From the NCBI GenBank assembly GCA_004332195.1, contig SJBG01000006.1, positions 51,342 through 115,341 on the forward strand: a stretch of 64,000 bases of DNA, written 5' to 3'. Position numbers and translations under genes: made by a program. This document shows, piece by piece, positions 43,897 to 52,390 of this stretch. The DNA is from Desulfobulbaceae bacterium (lineage in GTDB: Bacteria; Desulfobacterota; Desulfobulbia; Desulfobulbales; Desulfurivibrionaceae). Position 1 is the stretch's first letter. Each line of letters opens with the position of its first letter. A model generated the notes under the pieces. The model did no database searches. It had not been told where the DNA came from and saw only the letters and a program-made list of their open reading frames with translations.

Positions 43897-45027
43897 ATGT
43901 TGATCCTGGGCATAGAAACATCATGCGATGATACGGCGGCGGCCATCCTGGCCATTGACGACCCGCCTGCTACCGCTGGATGCGACCATGCGGCCACCGT
44001 CCCGCAAGGAAGCTCCGGACTACCCACCAAGGTCGCCATTCTTGCCAACCTGGTTCAAAGCCAGACCGAGGTTCACACCCCCTACGGCGGGGTAGTGCCG
44101 GAACTGGCCGCACGCCGCCACCTGGAAAACATCCTGCCGGTAGTGCAATCGACCCTCAAAGATGCTGGGGTTAGGCTTGAGCAAATAAATCTGCTGGCCG
44201 TAACCCAGGGTCCAGGCTTGGTGGGCTCACTGCTGGTGGGGCTTAATTTTGCCAAGGCCATTTCCCTGAGCGCCGACATCCCCTATGTGGGAGTGGACCA
44301 TATTGCCGGCCACCTGGCCTCGGTGTTTCTGGCCCCTTCCCCCCCCACTTTCCCCCATCTGACCCTGACCGTCTCCGGGGGACATTCCAATATTTTTTTG
44401 GTGGATAGCCCCACGTCCTTTACCACTATTGGCCAAAGTCGCGATGATGCCGCCGGCGAGACTTTCGATAAAGTGGCTAAATTGCTCAACCTGGGTTACC
44501 CCGGCGGCCCGAAGATCAGCTCCCGAGCCGCCGGGGGTGATCCGAAGGCCTTTGATTTTCCCCGAGCTTGGTTGGGCCCGCGATTGGGCTCGCAACCGGA
44601 AACTCGACTGACATCTACCAGCTTTGATTTCAGTTTCAGCGGCCTTAAAACCGCGATAGCCAACCAGGTTCGCCAATACGCAAGTTTGTCGGCTCAAGAG
44701 ATTGCTGATATATGTGCCTCTTTTCAAGAGGCGGTGGTGGACGTCCTGGTGGAAAAAACCTTGGCGGCGGCCCGTCACTTCGCCTGCCCGCGGGTGGTCC
44801 TAAGCGGCGGAGTGGCAGCCAATCATCGCCTGCGTCAACACCTTCAGCAAGCAGCCCGGCAAGACGGCAAACTACAAATTTTCTTAACCGCTCCCGCGTT
44901 TTGCACCGATAATGCCGCGATGATTGCCATGGCCGGTTTTTTTAACCGCCATCGGGCCACCCGCAGCATGGAGATGGATGTCTATTCCCGATTTGGCACC
45001 GGGTCCGGATTTACCGCTAATCACTAG
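43897..45027 (+). CDS. tsaD: tRNA N6-threonylcarbamoyladenosine synthase subunit TsaD
   Basis: TsaD transfers threonylcarbamoyl to A37 of ANN-decoding tRNAs. The 376-residue product starts ILGIETSCDDTAAAIL, carries the metal-binding HIAGH at His135/His139, and has VTVSGGHSN-type and LSGGVAANHRLR blocks with a late CTDNAAMIA. Residues about 21-46 are a small insertion after the first strand (rich in Ala, Pro, Gly) compared with E. coli TsaD. The downstream gene starts within about 20 bases, so the genes are likely co-transcribed. Confidence 0.95.
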   Translation: MLILGIETSCDDTAAAILAIDDPPATAGCDHAATVPQGSSGLPTKVAILANLVQSQTEVHTPYGGVVPELAARRHLENILPVVQSTLKDAGVRLEQINLLAVTQGPGLVGSLLVGLNFAKAISLSADIPYVGVDHIAGHLASVFLAPSPPTFPHLTLTVSGGHSNIFLVDSPTSFTTIGQSRDDAAGETFDKVAKLLNLGYPGGPKISSRAAGGDPKAFDFPRAWLGPRLGSQPETRLTSTSFDFSFSGLKTAIANQVRQYASLSAQEIADICASFQEAVVDVLVEKTLAAARHFACPRVVLSGGVAANHRLRQHLQQAARQDGKLQIFLTAPAFCTDNAAMIAMAGFFNRHRATRSMEMDVYSRFGTGSGFTANH

Positions 45028-45048
45028 CCGCTTTTTCAATTGATCCCG

Positions 45049-45552
45049 ATGAAACCACAACGCACCTTTCGCTACTATTACATAAAAATACTTCGCCTGC
45101 AGGGGGACCCCCACAGTCTGGCCCGGGGGCTAACCCTGGGGGTTGCCGCCGGCATTATGCCCATTATGCCCTTGCAGCTTGTGACCATCATGGTTTTAGC
45201 CTTCATCTTGCGGGCTAATAGCATCGCTGCAATTCTCGGTGGCTTTATGATCAGTAACCCCTTTACTATCGTGCCCCAGTATTACCTGGCGTGGAGGATC
45301 GGTAAATTCATCTATCCCGTCGATCTTAGCTGGAATCGGGTGCATGAAGTCGTGGAATTTGTGGTCTTCGGGGGCGGTTCCTTCGGGGAACGACTGGGTG
45401 CCATTGGCCAACTGGGTTTTGAGTCAATTGCCGTTCTGCTCCTGGGCGGTATGATTATGGCCATCCCCTTGGTCCTGATTGCCTACCCTCTTTCCCTGCG
45501 ACTGTTTATTGCCGTCCGGGATAAACGGCGCAAAAAACATGTACTCTCCTGA
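45049..45552 (+). CDS. DUF2062 membrane protein
   Basis: This roughly 167-residue inner-membrane protein has the DUF2062 pattern: a short basic N-terminus (YYYIKILRLQGDPHSLARGL), then GVAAGIMPIMPLQLVTIMVLA, a loop with SNPFTIVPQYYLAWRIG, and a C-terminal hydrophobic pair ending in basic residues. The family is widespread and functionally undefined. ATG at 45049 is used; an in-frame TTG three codons upstream is possible. The stop overlaps or abuts the rsmA start, suggesting coupling. Confidence 0.85.
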   Translation: MKPQRTFRYYYIKILRLQGDPHSLARGLTLGVAAGIMPIMPLQLVTIMVLAFILRANSIAAILGGFMISNPFTIVPQYYLAWRIGKFIYPVDLSWNRVHEVVEFVVFGGGSFGERLGAIGQLGFESIAVLLLGGMIMAIPLVLIAYPLSLRLFIAVRDKRRKKHVLS

Positions 45553-46417
45553 AAAGATGGGGGCTCGCTTGAACAAGCTTAATGTTCGGCAAATTCTCAG
45601 CGAGTGGGGCTTAGCCCCCAACAGGCAACTGGGGCAAAACTTTCTCATCCAGCCCCAGGTCGCCGAACAGATTGTGGCGGTATCCGGGGTCGAGAGCGAC
45701 GACACGGTGGTGGAACTCGGGGTCGGCCTGGGGGCCTTGACCTTGCCCCTGGCCGCCCGCGTGAACCAAGTCATCGGCCTGGAAATTGATGCCGGAATTA
45801 TCAGATATCATCGCGAAAGCCACGATCTGCCACCAAACGTCGAACTTCGGCACCAGGATTTGCTGCTGGCCGATTTTTCCGCTCTGGCCCGTCAGCAAGG
45901 CAAAAGATTGAAAATAATCGCTAACTTACCATATGCCATCACCAACCCCCTGCTATTTAAGCTCGTCGAACAACGGCAAGCGATCAAGCAGGCGGTCTTA
46001 ATGGTGCAAAAGGAAGTAGCCTGGCGTCTAAGCGCCAAACCGAACACCAAGGAGTACGGAGTACTGTCGGTACTCCTGGGGACCTGCGCTCAGGTCATCA
46101 AGCGGCTGGAGGTTGATCCGGATAACTTTTATCCCAAGCCGCAAGTGGATTCGTATGTCATCTCCATTACCTTCACCGCCGGGCCAAACCCGGAAGAATT
46201 CACCCGCTTGCGCCGGGTGGTCAATGCCGCCTTCAATCAGCGGCGAAAGACCCTGCTGAACAGCCTGAGGGCCGGAGCGGGACTTAATCTTGATCGGGCC
46301 GCAGTCGAAGCCGGCCTGGCCGCAGCCAACATCAACCCCCGCTTACGGGCGGAAAACCTGAGCCCGGAAGATTTCCTCCGCTTAACCCGAAGTATCGCCG
46401 AGTTACCGGCGGCTTAA
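45539..46417 (+). CDS. rsmA: 16S rRNA dimethyladenosine transferase RsmA/KsgA
   Basis: KsgA dimethylates two adjacent adenines near the 3' end of 16S rRNA. The product has LGQNFLIQPQVAEQIV, the SAM-binding VVELGVGLGALTLPLA, IGLEIDAGIIRY, the catalytic IANLPYAITNPLLFKL motif and the C-terminal KTLLNSLRA/LSPEDFLRL segment. The start is uncertain: ATG at 45539 overlaps the DUF2062 gene by 14 bases, while ATG at 45557 starts five bases after its stop; both keep the whole enzyme. The 3' end is followed by MITE copy I. Confidence 0.95.
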   Translation: MYSPEKMGARLNKLNVRQILSEWGLAPNRQLGQNFLIQPQVAEQIVAVSGVESDDTVVELGVGLGALTLPLAARVNQVIGLEIDAGIIRYHRESHDLPPNVELRHQDLLLADFSALARQQGKRLKIIANLPYAITNPLLFKLVEQRQAIKQAVLMVQKEVAWRLSAKPNTKEYGVLSVLLGTCAQVIKRLEVDPDNFYPKPQVDSYVISITFTAGPNPEEFTRLRRVVNAAFNQRRKTLLNSLRAGAGLNLDRAAVEAGLAAANINPRLRAENLSPEDFLRLTRSIAELPAA

Positions 46418-46421
46418 TTAA

Positions 46422-46562
46422 GGCCACCTTGAAAAATTGCTCTTTTCGCCCGATTTCTGCGTTATGCTCAAAAAATTATTCTCGGAATATCAACCATATG
46501 CCTGCGGTATTTTTTTTACATGCCGTAAACTCAAACAAAATAGCTGATTTTTCAAGGTGGCC
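46422..46562 (+). repeat. MITE-like element, copy I (141 bp, complete)
   Basis: Complete short-type copy with intact 17-bp terminal repeats and 4-bp direct repeats TTAA at 46418-46421 and 46563-46566. It lies immediately after the rsmA stop codon. The sequence beyond it (46567-46640) is a simple-sequence stretch of CCTGTCCCCTGAC-like words. Confidence 0.9.
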
Positions 46563-46656
46563 TTAAGTCAATAACGCCCTGACCCCTAATTCCTGCTCCC
46601 TGTCCCCTATCCCCTGACCTCTGTCCCCTGACTCCTGCTCAAAGGGCAGGAGAGTT

Positions 46657-47523
46657 CTACCCACCGACAACCAGAGCCAGCCAGGTGGCGACAGCAAGGC
46701 CCAAACTGATCAAGCCGTTCATCGCGAAAAAAGAAAGCCTGATTCGGGCAAGGTCGTTAGAGCTTACCGCCAGGTGCTGATACAAAAGCGTGCCGGCGGC
46801 AATCAGCAGACCCAGCCCGAAAACAAAATGCAAATCCATCACCAGTCCGACCCCGACAAAACAGGCAAAAGCCAGGAGGTGAAAAAAACCGGCAAGGCGA
46901 AAGGCTTGACGGGGACCCAAACGGGCCGGCAGGGAAAAAAGGCCTACGGATCGGTCAAATTCGACGTCAAGACACGCGTAAACAACATCGAAGCCAGCCA
47001 CCCATAACAGCACGCCTAAGGACAGCAGCCAGGGAAAACCGATCAGACTCCCCGCCACCGCCACCCAACCGCCCAAAGGTGACAAGGCCAAGGCCACGCC
47101 CAGGATCAAATGACAAAAACAGGTGAAGCGCTTGGTCAATGAATACACGAAGGCCAGGATCAGGGCCAGGGGGGAAAGCATCAGGGCCAAGGGATTGAGC
47201 ATAGCACAGGCAAGAAAGAAGATACCCGAGGCCAATAGGACCAGCGTCCAAGCTTCCCAAACCTTGACGACTCCAGCGGGGATAGCTCGATCGACGGTAC
47301 GAGGATTGGCGGCATCGAACTTGCGGTCAACTATCCGGTTAAAAGTCATGGCGGCGGTACGGGCCGCGACCATGGCGACAACCACCCAGAACAACACCCC
47401 ACCCGTCGGCAGCCCCCGCTCGACCAGCAGAGCGCCCATCAGGGCAAAGGGCAAAACAAAGACGCTGTACTCAAACTTGATCATCTCCGAGAGAGTTTTT
47501 ATTTTTTCCCAGATCGTAATCAT
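46657..47523 (-). CDS. UbiA-family prenyltransferase (MqnP-type, menaquinone)
   Basis: This inner-membrane prenyltransferase of about 288 residues attaches a polyprenyl chain to an aromatic acid. The first Asp-rich motif is ARTAAMTFNRIVDRKFDAANPRT-like (NRIVDRKFD, residues about 65-73) and the second is DVVYACLDVEFDR. About eight hydrophobic spans surround them. In this operon it is most likely MqnP, which prenylates the futalosine-pathway naphthoate intermediate; that is inference from neighbours. ATG at 47521-47523 (MITIWEKIKTLSEMI) is chosen; the longer frame overlaps the ubiX gene. Confidence 0.88.
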   Translation of the reverse strand: MITIWEKIKTLSEMIKFEYSVFVLPFALMGALLVERGLPTGGVLFWVVVAMVAARTAAMTFNRIVDRKFDAANPRTVDRAIPAGVVKVWEAWTLVLLASGIFFLACAMLNPLALMLSPLALILAFVYSLTKRFTCFCHLILGVALALSPLGGWVAVAGSLIGFPWLLSLGVLLWVAGFDVVYACLDVEFDRSVGLFSLPARLGPRQAFRLAGFFHLLAFACFVGVGLVMDLHFVFGLGLLIAAGTLLYQHLAVSSNDLARIRLSFFAMNGLISLGLAVATWLALVVGG

Positions 47524-47530
47524 CAGTCTA

Positions 47531-48118
47531 TTAAGATTCCCGGTCGGTTCCCACAATTCCTTGCCAGCGAGGAAGGTTGGGAATTATCAATCCTAACTGT
47601 TCCGCGACCCGACCGGCAAAGGTCCGGGCCAAGTCCTCAAGGTTGCGCGGGCCGTGATAAAAGCCCGGCATCGCCGGACAGATTATCCCGCCAGCCTCAT
47701 GGACCTTAAGCATGTTGCTCAAATGGGTTCGGTTGAGCGGAGTTTCCCGCACCGCCAGAACCAGAGGCCGACGCTCTTTGAGGGTGACGTCAGCGGCGCG
47801 ATGAATCAGGTTGTTGCTTAATCCCCCGGCTATTGCCGCAAGAGAGCCCATACTGCAGGGCAAGACCGCCATTCCGGCAAACAACGCGCTGCCGCTGGAA
47901 AAAGGGGCGGCAAAATCCCTGATATTGTAGCGACAAGCCACCAGCGGGGCCAGTTGCTCCCCCCGCATCCCCAATTCCAACGCGAAAACCTGTTCCCCGG
48001 CCTCGGAGAGCACGAGATGGACCTCAAGTTCATCAATATTTTTCAGCAGCTTGAGAAACTCCAGGGCATAAAGAGAACCGCTGGCGCCGGTGATCCCCAG
48101 AATAATTTTTTTCATCAT
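47531..48118 (-). CDS. ubiX: UbiX-type flavin prenyltransferase
   Basis: UbiX makes prenylated FMN, the cofactor of UbiD-type decarboxylases. The 195-residue product has the GITGASGSLYALEFLKLL start, the SSGSALFAGMAVLPCSMGSLAAIAGG-type block (PCSMGSLAAIAGGLSNNLI), KERRPLVLAVRETPLNRTH and the C-terminal CPAMPGFYHGP. In the futalosine route a UbiX/UbiD pair removes the carboxyl group before or after prenylation; the UbiD partner is not in the window. It overlaps ubiE by four bases. Confidence 0.92.
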   Translation of the reverse strand: MMKKIILGITGASGSLYALEFLKLLKNIDELEVHLVLSEAGEQVFALELGMRGEQLAPLVACRYNIRDFAAPFSSGSALFAGMAVLPCSMGSLAAIAGGLSNNLIHRAADVTLKERRPLVLAVRETPLNRTHLSNMLKVHEAGGIICPAMPGFYHGPRNLEDLARTFAGRVAEQLGLIIPNLPRWQGIVGTDRES

Positions 48119-48822
48119 TTCACCCCGATATAAATGCTGACAATCCCGAAGGTCAAGGGGCGCTGGGAAACCTTGGTAAAACCGGCGACCCGCATCATCC
48201 CGGCCAACTCGTCGGGTTCGTAAAATGCGGCAATGGACGAAGCCAGATACTCGTAAGCGTTTTGGTCGCCGGAAACCGCTCCGGCAATCCGGGGCAGCAT
48301 CCGATTGAGATAAAAGTTGTAAAAAGGCTTGATCAGTGGATTACGAGGCCGAGAAAACTCCAGGATCACCAGTTTGCCCCCTGGCTTGAGCACCCGTTGC
48401 ATTTCTCGCAAACCCTGCTCGGTATCAGCCAGGTTACGTACCCCAAAAGCTACGGTCACGCCCCAGAATGCGGCATCAAGCGCCGGAATCTGCTCGCCGT
48501 CGCCGCAAACCGGCAGAATTCGATTTCGTTGCCGATTCCGGCCCATTTTAGCCAACCCGGCTCTGAGCATATCCTCACAGAAATCAACCGCCAAGATGTC
48601 GCGCCCCGGGGCTTGGCGCGATAACTCTAAAGAAAGCGGCATGGTGCCGGCACAGACATCCAGCACCGAACCGGCTGGATATTCACGCAACTGGCGGGCC
48701 ACTACCCACCGCCAGTAGCGATCCACCTGAAAACTCAAAACCGAGTTTAACAGATCGTAACGATGGCTGATGGTCGCAAATTTACTTTTTACGAATTTCT
48801 TTTTTTCTTTGGCGTTATTCAT
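48115..48822 (-). CDS. ubiE: Demethylmenaquinone methyltransferase (UbiE/MenG)
   Basis: This SAM-dependent C-methyltransferase of 235 residues performs the last step of menaquinone synthesis. Family blocks are KFATISHRYDLLNSVLSF, WRWVVARQL, VLDVCAGTMPLSLEL (SAM loop), CGDGEQIPALDAAFWGVTVA with FGVRNL, and LKPGGKLVILEFSRP. The ATG at 48820-48822 lies three bases after the mqnA stop codon and the gene overlaps ubiX by four bases, so these genes form one transcript. Confidence 0.94.
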   Translation of the reverse strand: MNNAKEKKKFVKSKFATISHRYDLLNSVLSFQVDRYWRWVVARQLREYPAGSVLDVCAGTMPLSLELSRQAPGRDILAVDFCEDMLRAGLAKMGRNRQRNRILPVCGDGEQIPALDAAFWGVTVAFGVRNLADTEQGLREMQRVLKPGGKLVILEFSRPRNPLIKPFYNFYLNRMLPRIAGAVSGDQNAYEYLASSIAAFYEPDELAGMMRVAGFTKVSQRPLTFGIVSIYIGVK

Positions 48823-48825
48823 GCT

Positions 48826-49692
48826 CTAGATGATCTTTAACGGCAGCGCGGTGGTCGGGGCCTCGCCGCGCCTGATAAGCATTTCAAAAAAACGAATCAA
48901 GCCGGCTTGGTGTTGCAAATTCAGATCGTACTCCATCCCGCTGAGGTAGCGGCGGCAGGCACCCCTGGTCATGGGCACTCGCGGGGCGGCAAGTCGGCAA
49001 ATCTCGTCGAGATTCGCCAGGCCCTGCCGAAGGCAGTTTTTAAGTTGACCATGAATTGCCGTCACCGTTGCCGGGTGAGCCCGCCAAAAATCCTCCCGCA
49101 CCGCCCAGATCGCAAAAACAAAGGGCAAACCGGTGTGATCATACCATATTTTGGCCAGATCGAAACTGTAAGCATAGTCGCCGGCGGCGGCCAAACACAG
49201 AGCAGCATCCCCAATAGACAGTGCCGCGTCGTAATCTCCAGCCGCATTCACCCCTTCCCCCATACTCCGGGCCATCTCATCCCCCACCAGGTAACGGGGT
49301 TGCAATCCGTAAAAATCCTCCAGAATAATTTTAACTAAACTCACCGAGGTCTGGGACCGGGAGCTGAGCAAGATCAAGCGGTTGTGCAAATCCCTTAAAG
49401 GGTAGCGGGAAAAAAGGAAGACGCTGTCCACCGAACCGGTGGCGGCAATGGCCAAACCGGAGAGAATCCGGTAACTCGCAGGATGGATGGCATATTCCTG
49501 GGAAGAGATCATGGCCAGGTCCAGCTCTCCGGCAAACAATAAACGATTGAGTACGGTGGGTGGCGCTTCTCGCGCTCGCCACTCCGGGTTTATCACCGTC
49601 TTGGTCCAGGTTTCATACAGGGGGGCGGTATTAAGGAAACTCACCATCCCCAGGCGAGCCACGCTGGCTGGCCAGCTAAGAGGGTCAATCAT
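48826..49692 (-). CDS. mqnA: Chorismate dehydratase MqnA
   Basis: MqnA starts the futalosine route by removing water from chorismate to give 3-enolpyruvylbenzoate. It has the periplasmic-binding-protein-like fold of this family: RLGMVSFLNTAPLYETW near the N-terminus, the GELDLAMISSQEYAIHPASY block, GSVDSVFLFSRYPL, LSSRSQTSVSLVKIIL, ALSIGDAAL and YDHTGLPFVFAIWAVR. ATG at 49690-49692 (MIDPLSWPAS) is preferred from protein alignment. A GTG at 49771-49773 with GGAG upstream would add 27 residues and is only seven bases from the preceding stop codon, so it remains possible. Confidence 0.92.
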   Translation of the reverse strand: MIDPLSWPASVARLGMVSFLNTAPLYETWTKTVINPEWRAREAPPTVLNRLLFAGELDLAMISSQEYAIHPASYRILSGLAIAATGSVDSVFLFSRYPLRDLHNRLILLSSRSQTSVSLVKIILEDFYGLQPRYLVGDEMARSMGEGVNAAGDYDAALSIGDAALCLAAAGDYAYSFDLAKIWYDHTGLPFVFAIWAVREDFWRAHPATVTAIHGQLKNCLRQGLANLDEICRLAAPRVPMTRGACRRYLSGMEYDLNLQHQAGLIRFFEMLIRRGEAPTTALPLKII

Positions 49693-49779
49693 CGAGTTTA
49701 CTTGGTCCGGAAATTTATGTTGTCTCGTATCCGCGCCACCAAACAACCATGGGCGCCCAGATGAATTATGCACAGATTT

Positions 49780-51123
49780 TCACTCCGTCCACTCCAAACG
49801 AATATCCGGCCCTGCCGTGGTCAGATATTCCAGGGCCGCCTCCACTCCCCTGACCGCGTCCCGACAAGCCACCGCCAACAGAGCCGAAGACGCCCCCGGC
49901 GCGATCACCCCGGCCTTCTCTCCGGCCCGATTCAGTAGACGGGCCCCGGCCAGAGAGGCCATGGCCAGCACCGTGGCCGGCGCAACCTGGGGATGATCCT
50001 GGCGCAGTAGTTGCATTTCATACCACAGCGAAAAAGCGTCATTACCAACCAGACTGTCGGTGCCCAAGGCCGGCATGATGCCATGTTGCAAATAGGCCAT
50101 CAGTGGCGCTTTGCCCAATCCCAGATGGCGATTAGCTCCAGGGCACAGGCAGACTCCGCAACGGCGGACGGCTAACCGCGCGATATCATCGGCGCTAACC
50201 TGGATCGCATGAACGCACAGGGTTTTTTCATCAAGCAGACCCAAGGCATCCAGCCAAGCCACGGGAGTAAGCCCTGGCGGACTAAAATCTACGAGATCAA
50301 GGCCCCGCTCGCTTAGAAAATCACGAAAAGGTCCGGCGCCGGTGGCTAGAAATTCCACCTCGGCCGCCGATTCAGCTAAGTGGATGGGAAACAGGTGTTG
50401 AGCGGTCCAAGCCCTTTTTTTCAGGGCCTGCATCAATCGGGCCCCGGTGGAATACGGGGCGTGGGCGGTGCAACAAAGATCAGGATCTAGGTCGACCAGG
50501 CGGGTCAGGGCCTCTTGCTCGATTTTACCGTTAAAGCCGAGCAGTTCCAAGTGAAAAAAAACTTCGGTCTTAAAGTTGCGCCCCAAGTTGCGGCTGGCCG
50601 AAAAGTTACCGATATCAATCACCGTTCGGCACCCCCCGGCATGTAGTCGGGCCAAGGCCAGAATGGCGGCATAGGCGGCCTCGGTAGGATCGGCGCCGGT
50701 CTCGACATCAGGGGCATTGAAGACATCGGATGCGCCGGAAGCAACGAGAATATCGGGAGTACCGGGGGTACTAGGAATACCGGGGATGCCGGGGGCAACT
50801 TCACGGTATTTTTCCCGCGCCGCCAGCAAACGCCGGATCCAGCCGGGCAAATCACCAGGTTCGGATTGTAAATCCCGGCTCAACGTGGCCAAATGGGATA
50901 ATTCCAGATGACAATGGGCATTAACCAGGGCCGGAACCAGGACATGACCGTCATAGTCCAATTCATCGGCGGGGTTTAGGCCGACCGCCTCCGACCGCAG
51001 TTCAGCATATGGGCCCACGGCTAGAACTCGCCCATTTTCGGTGAGCACCGCCCCATTCAAGAGAGGAGGACCAGCCACCGGCAAGACCACCGGCGCTCGA
51101 TATAAACATTTCGCTTTATTCAC
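49780..51123 (-). CDS. Amidohydrolase, probable aminodeoxyfutalosine deaminase
   Basis: This 447-residue TIM-barrel amidohydrolase of the MtaD/SsnA group has a metal-binding NAHCHLELSH, TAHAPYST, PIHLAESAAEVEFL, the GTDSLVGNDAFSLWYEM segment and a C-terminal composite domain. Position between mqnC and mqnA suggests it deaminates 6-amino-6-deoxyfutalosine to futalosine, as in some other bacteria; this is inference. Near residues 110-125 there is a Gly-Ile-Pro/Thr-Pro-Gly stretch encoded by 9-bp repeats (50752-50796). The start is GTG at 51121-51123, overlapping the mqnC stop by four bases (GTGA). Confidence 0.85.
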   Translation of the reverse strand: MNKAKCLYRAPVVLPVAGPPLLNGAVLTENGRVLAVGPYAELRSEAVGLNPADELDYDGHVLVPALVNAHCHLELSHLATLSRDLQSEPGDLPGWIRRLLAAREKYREVAPGIPGIPSTPGTPDILVASGASDVFNAPDVETGADPTEAAYAAILALARLHAGGCRTVIDIGNFSASRNLGRNFKTEVFFHLELLGFNGKIEQEALTRLVDLDPDLCCTAHAPYSTGARLMQALKKRAWTAQHLFPIHLAESAAEVEFLATGAGPFRDFLSERGLDLVDFSPPGLTPVAWLDALGLLDEKTLCVHAIQVSADDIARLAVRRCGVCLCPGANRHLGLGKAPLMAYLQHGIMPALGTDSLVGNDAFSLWYEMQLLRQDHPQVAPATVLAMASLAGARLLNRAGEKAGVIAPGASSALLAVACRDAVRGVEAALEYLTTAGPDIRLEWTE

Positions 51124-52211
51124 AAGGCGATCTCGTCACCGGCCGTACGTGTGGCCCTGTCCAAGGTGTAATCCATACGCCGACGACTGGCCTGAAACCC
51201 AGCTCCCTCCACCAGGTTGCGGATTTCCGTTTCCGAAAGCCGAAAACTTACTCCGGCGGCAGCCACCACGTTTTCCTCAATCATCGTGCTACCAAAATCG
51301 TTGGCCCCGAAAAAAAGCGATAATTGCGCGATTTTCGCCCCTTGGGTCACCCATGAGGCCTGAATATTGACGATATTGTCCAGGAAAATCCGGCTTAAAG
51401 CCAGCATTTTAAGATAACTGAAGGCCGAGGTGGTGGGCAGCCCGGCCAGAGAGGTATTACTCGGCTGGAAGGGCCAGGGGATGAAGGCGGTAAATCCGCC
51501 GGTGCGATCTTGAAGAGTTCGAAGACGATCAAGGTGCTCCAGCCTTTCGGCCATGGTTTCAATATGGCCGAACATCATGGTGGCAGTGGTCCTCATTCCC
51601 AGGCCATGGGCCTCTTCCATGATGGCAATCCATTCATCAGCGCTACATTTACGGGGGGCTATCTCCCGCCGAACCCGATCGGCCAGAATTTCGGCCCCGC
51701 CACCGGGGATGGAGTTAAGCCCTGCGTCCTTGAGCCGACTTAGCACTGCTTGTGAGGAAAGCTTGGCCATAGAGGCAAAATGATGAATTTCCGGCGGCGA
51801 AAAACCGTGGACATGAACCCCGTAGCCTTTGATAAAGCGCAGCATTTCCTCATAAAACTCCAAAGGCTTGGCGGGATGCAGCCCGCCCTGGAGCAGAATC
51901 TGGTTACCGCCTAAGGCCTTGGTTTCTTCAATTTTGCGACCGAGCTGGGCCAGGCTCAACACCGAACCGGCAGGATCTTCCGGGGTTTTAAAAAAAGCAC
52001 AGAACTTACAGGCCGCAATACAAATATCGGTATAATTGATATTACGGTCGACAATGTAGGTGACCACGTCTTCAGGATGCCGGCGTTTCCGCACGGCCTC
52101 GGCCAGCAGGCCCAAATGCAGCAGGTCAGCGGCATTCACCAACGCCAAGGCTTCGCTTACCCCGACGCGTTCCCCAGCCAACACTTTTTCACTGATTTTT
52201 TCCAGCTTCAT
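51120..52211 (-). CDS. mqnC: Cyclic dehypoxanthinyl futalosine synthase MqnC (radical SAM)
   Basis: MqnC closes a ring in dehypoxanthine futalosine by radical SAM chemistry. The 363-residue product has the cluster-binding Cys pattern C-x3-C-x2-C (CIAACKFCAF, Cys64/68/71), NQILLQGGLHP, the NSIPGGGAEIL block, GHIETMAERLEHL, WPFQPSNTSL and the family phrase NIQASWVTQG. The last two, with PTTSAFSYLKMLALSRIFLD, distinguish MqnC from MqnE. MITE copy J separates it from mqnE, and it overlaps the downstream deaminase gene. Confidence 0.95.
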   Translation of the reverse strand: MKLEKISEKVLAGERVGVSEALALVNAADLLHLGLLAEAVRKRRHPEDVVTYIVDRNINYTDICIAACKFCAFFKTPEDPAGSVLSLAQLGRKIEETKALGGNQILLQGGLHPAKPLEFYEEMLRFIKGYGVHVHGFSPPEIHHFASMAKLSSQAVLSRLKDAGLNSIPGGGAEILADRVRREIAPRKCSADEWIAIMEEAHGLGMRTTATMMFGHIETMAERLEHLDRLRTLQDRTGGFTAFIPWPFQPSNTSLAGLPTTSAFSYLKMLALSRIFLDNIVNIQASWVTQGAKIAQLSLFFGANDFGSTMIEENVVAAAGVSFRLSETEIRNLVEGAGFQASRRRMDYTLDRATRTAGDEIAL

Positions 52212-52222
52212 GTTTTTGTTTA

Positions 52223-52363
52223 GGCCACCTTGAAAAATTAGCTATTTTGTTCGAGTTTACGGCACGTAAAAAAAAATACCGCAGGCATATGGTTGATATT
52301 CCGAGGATAATTTTTTGAGAATAACGCAGAAATCGGGCGAAAGAGCAATTTTTCAAGGTGGCC
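52223..52363 (-). repeat. MITE-like element, copy J (141 bp, complete) between mqnC and mqnE
   Basis: Complete short-type copy in reverse orientation with intact terminal repeats and 4-bp direct repeats TTTA at 52219-52222 and 52364-52367. It splits the menaquinone operon between mqnE and mqnC. Confidence 0.9.
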
Positions 52364-52390
52364 TTTACATTTGGACCACTCCGGAGGGGC

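Noticed and set aside
46567..46645. Repeated CCTGTCCCCTGAC-like words after MITE copy I
   Set aside because: Irregular simple sequence without coding or structural signature.
49693..49773. N-terminal extension of MqnA from a GTG start
   Set aside because: It has a fair ribosome-binding site but the added 27 residues do not resemble the family; kept as an alternative only.
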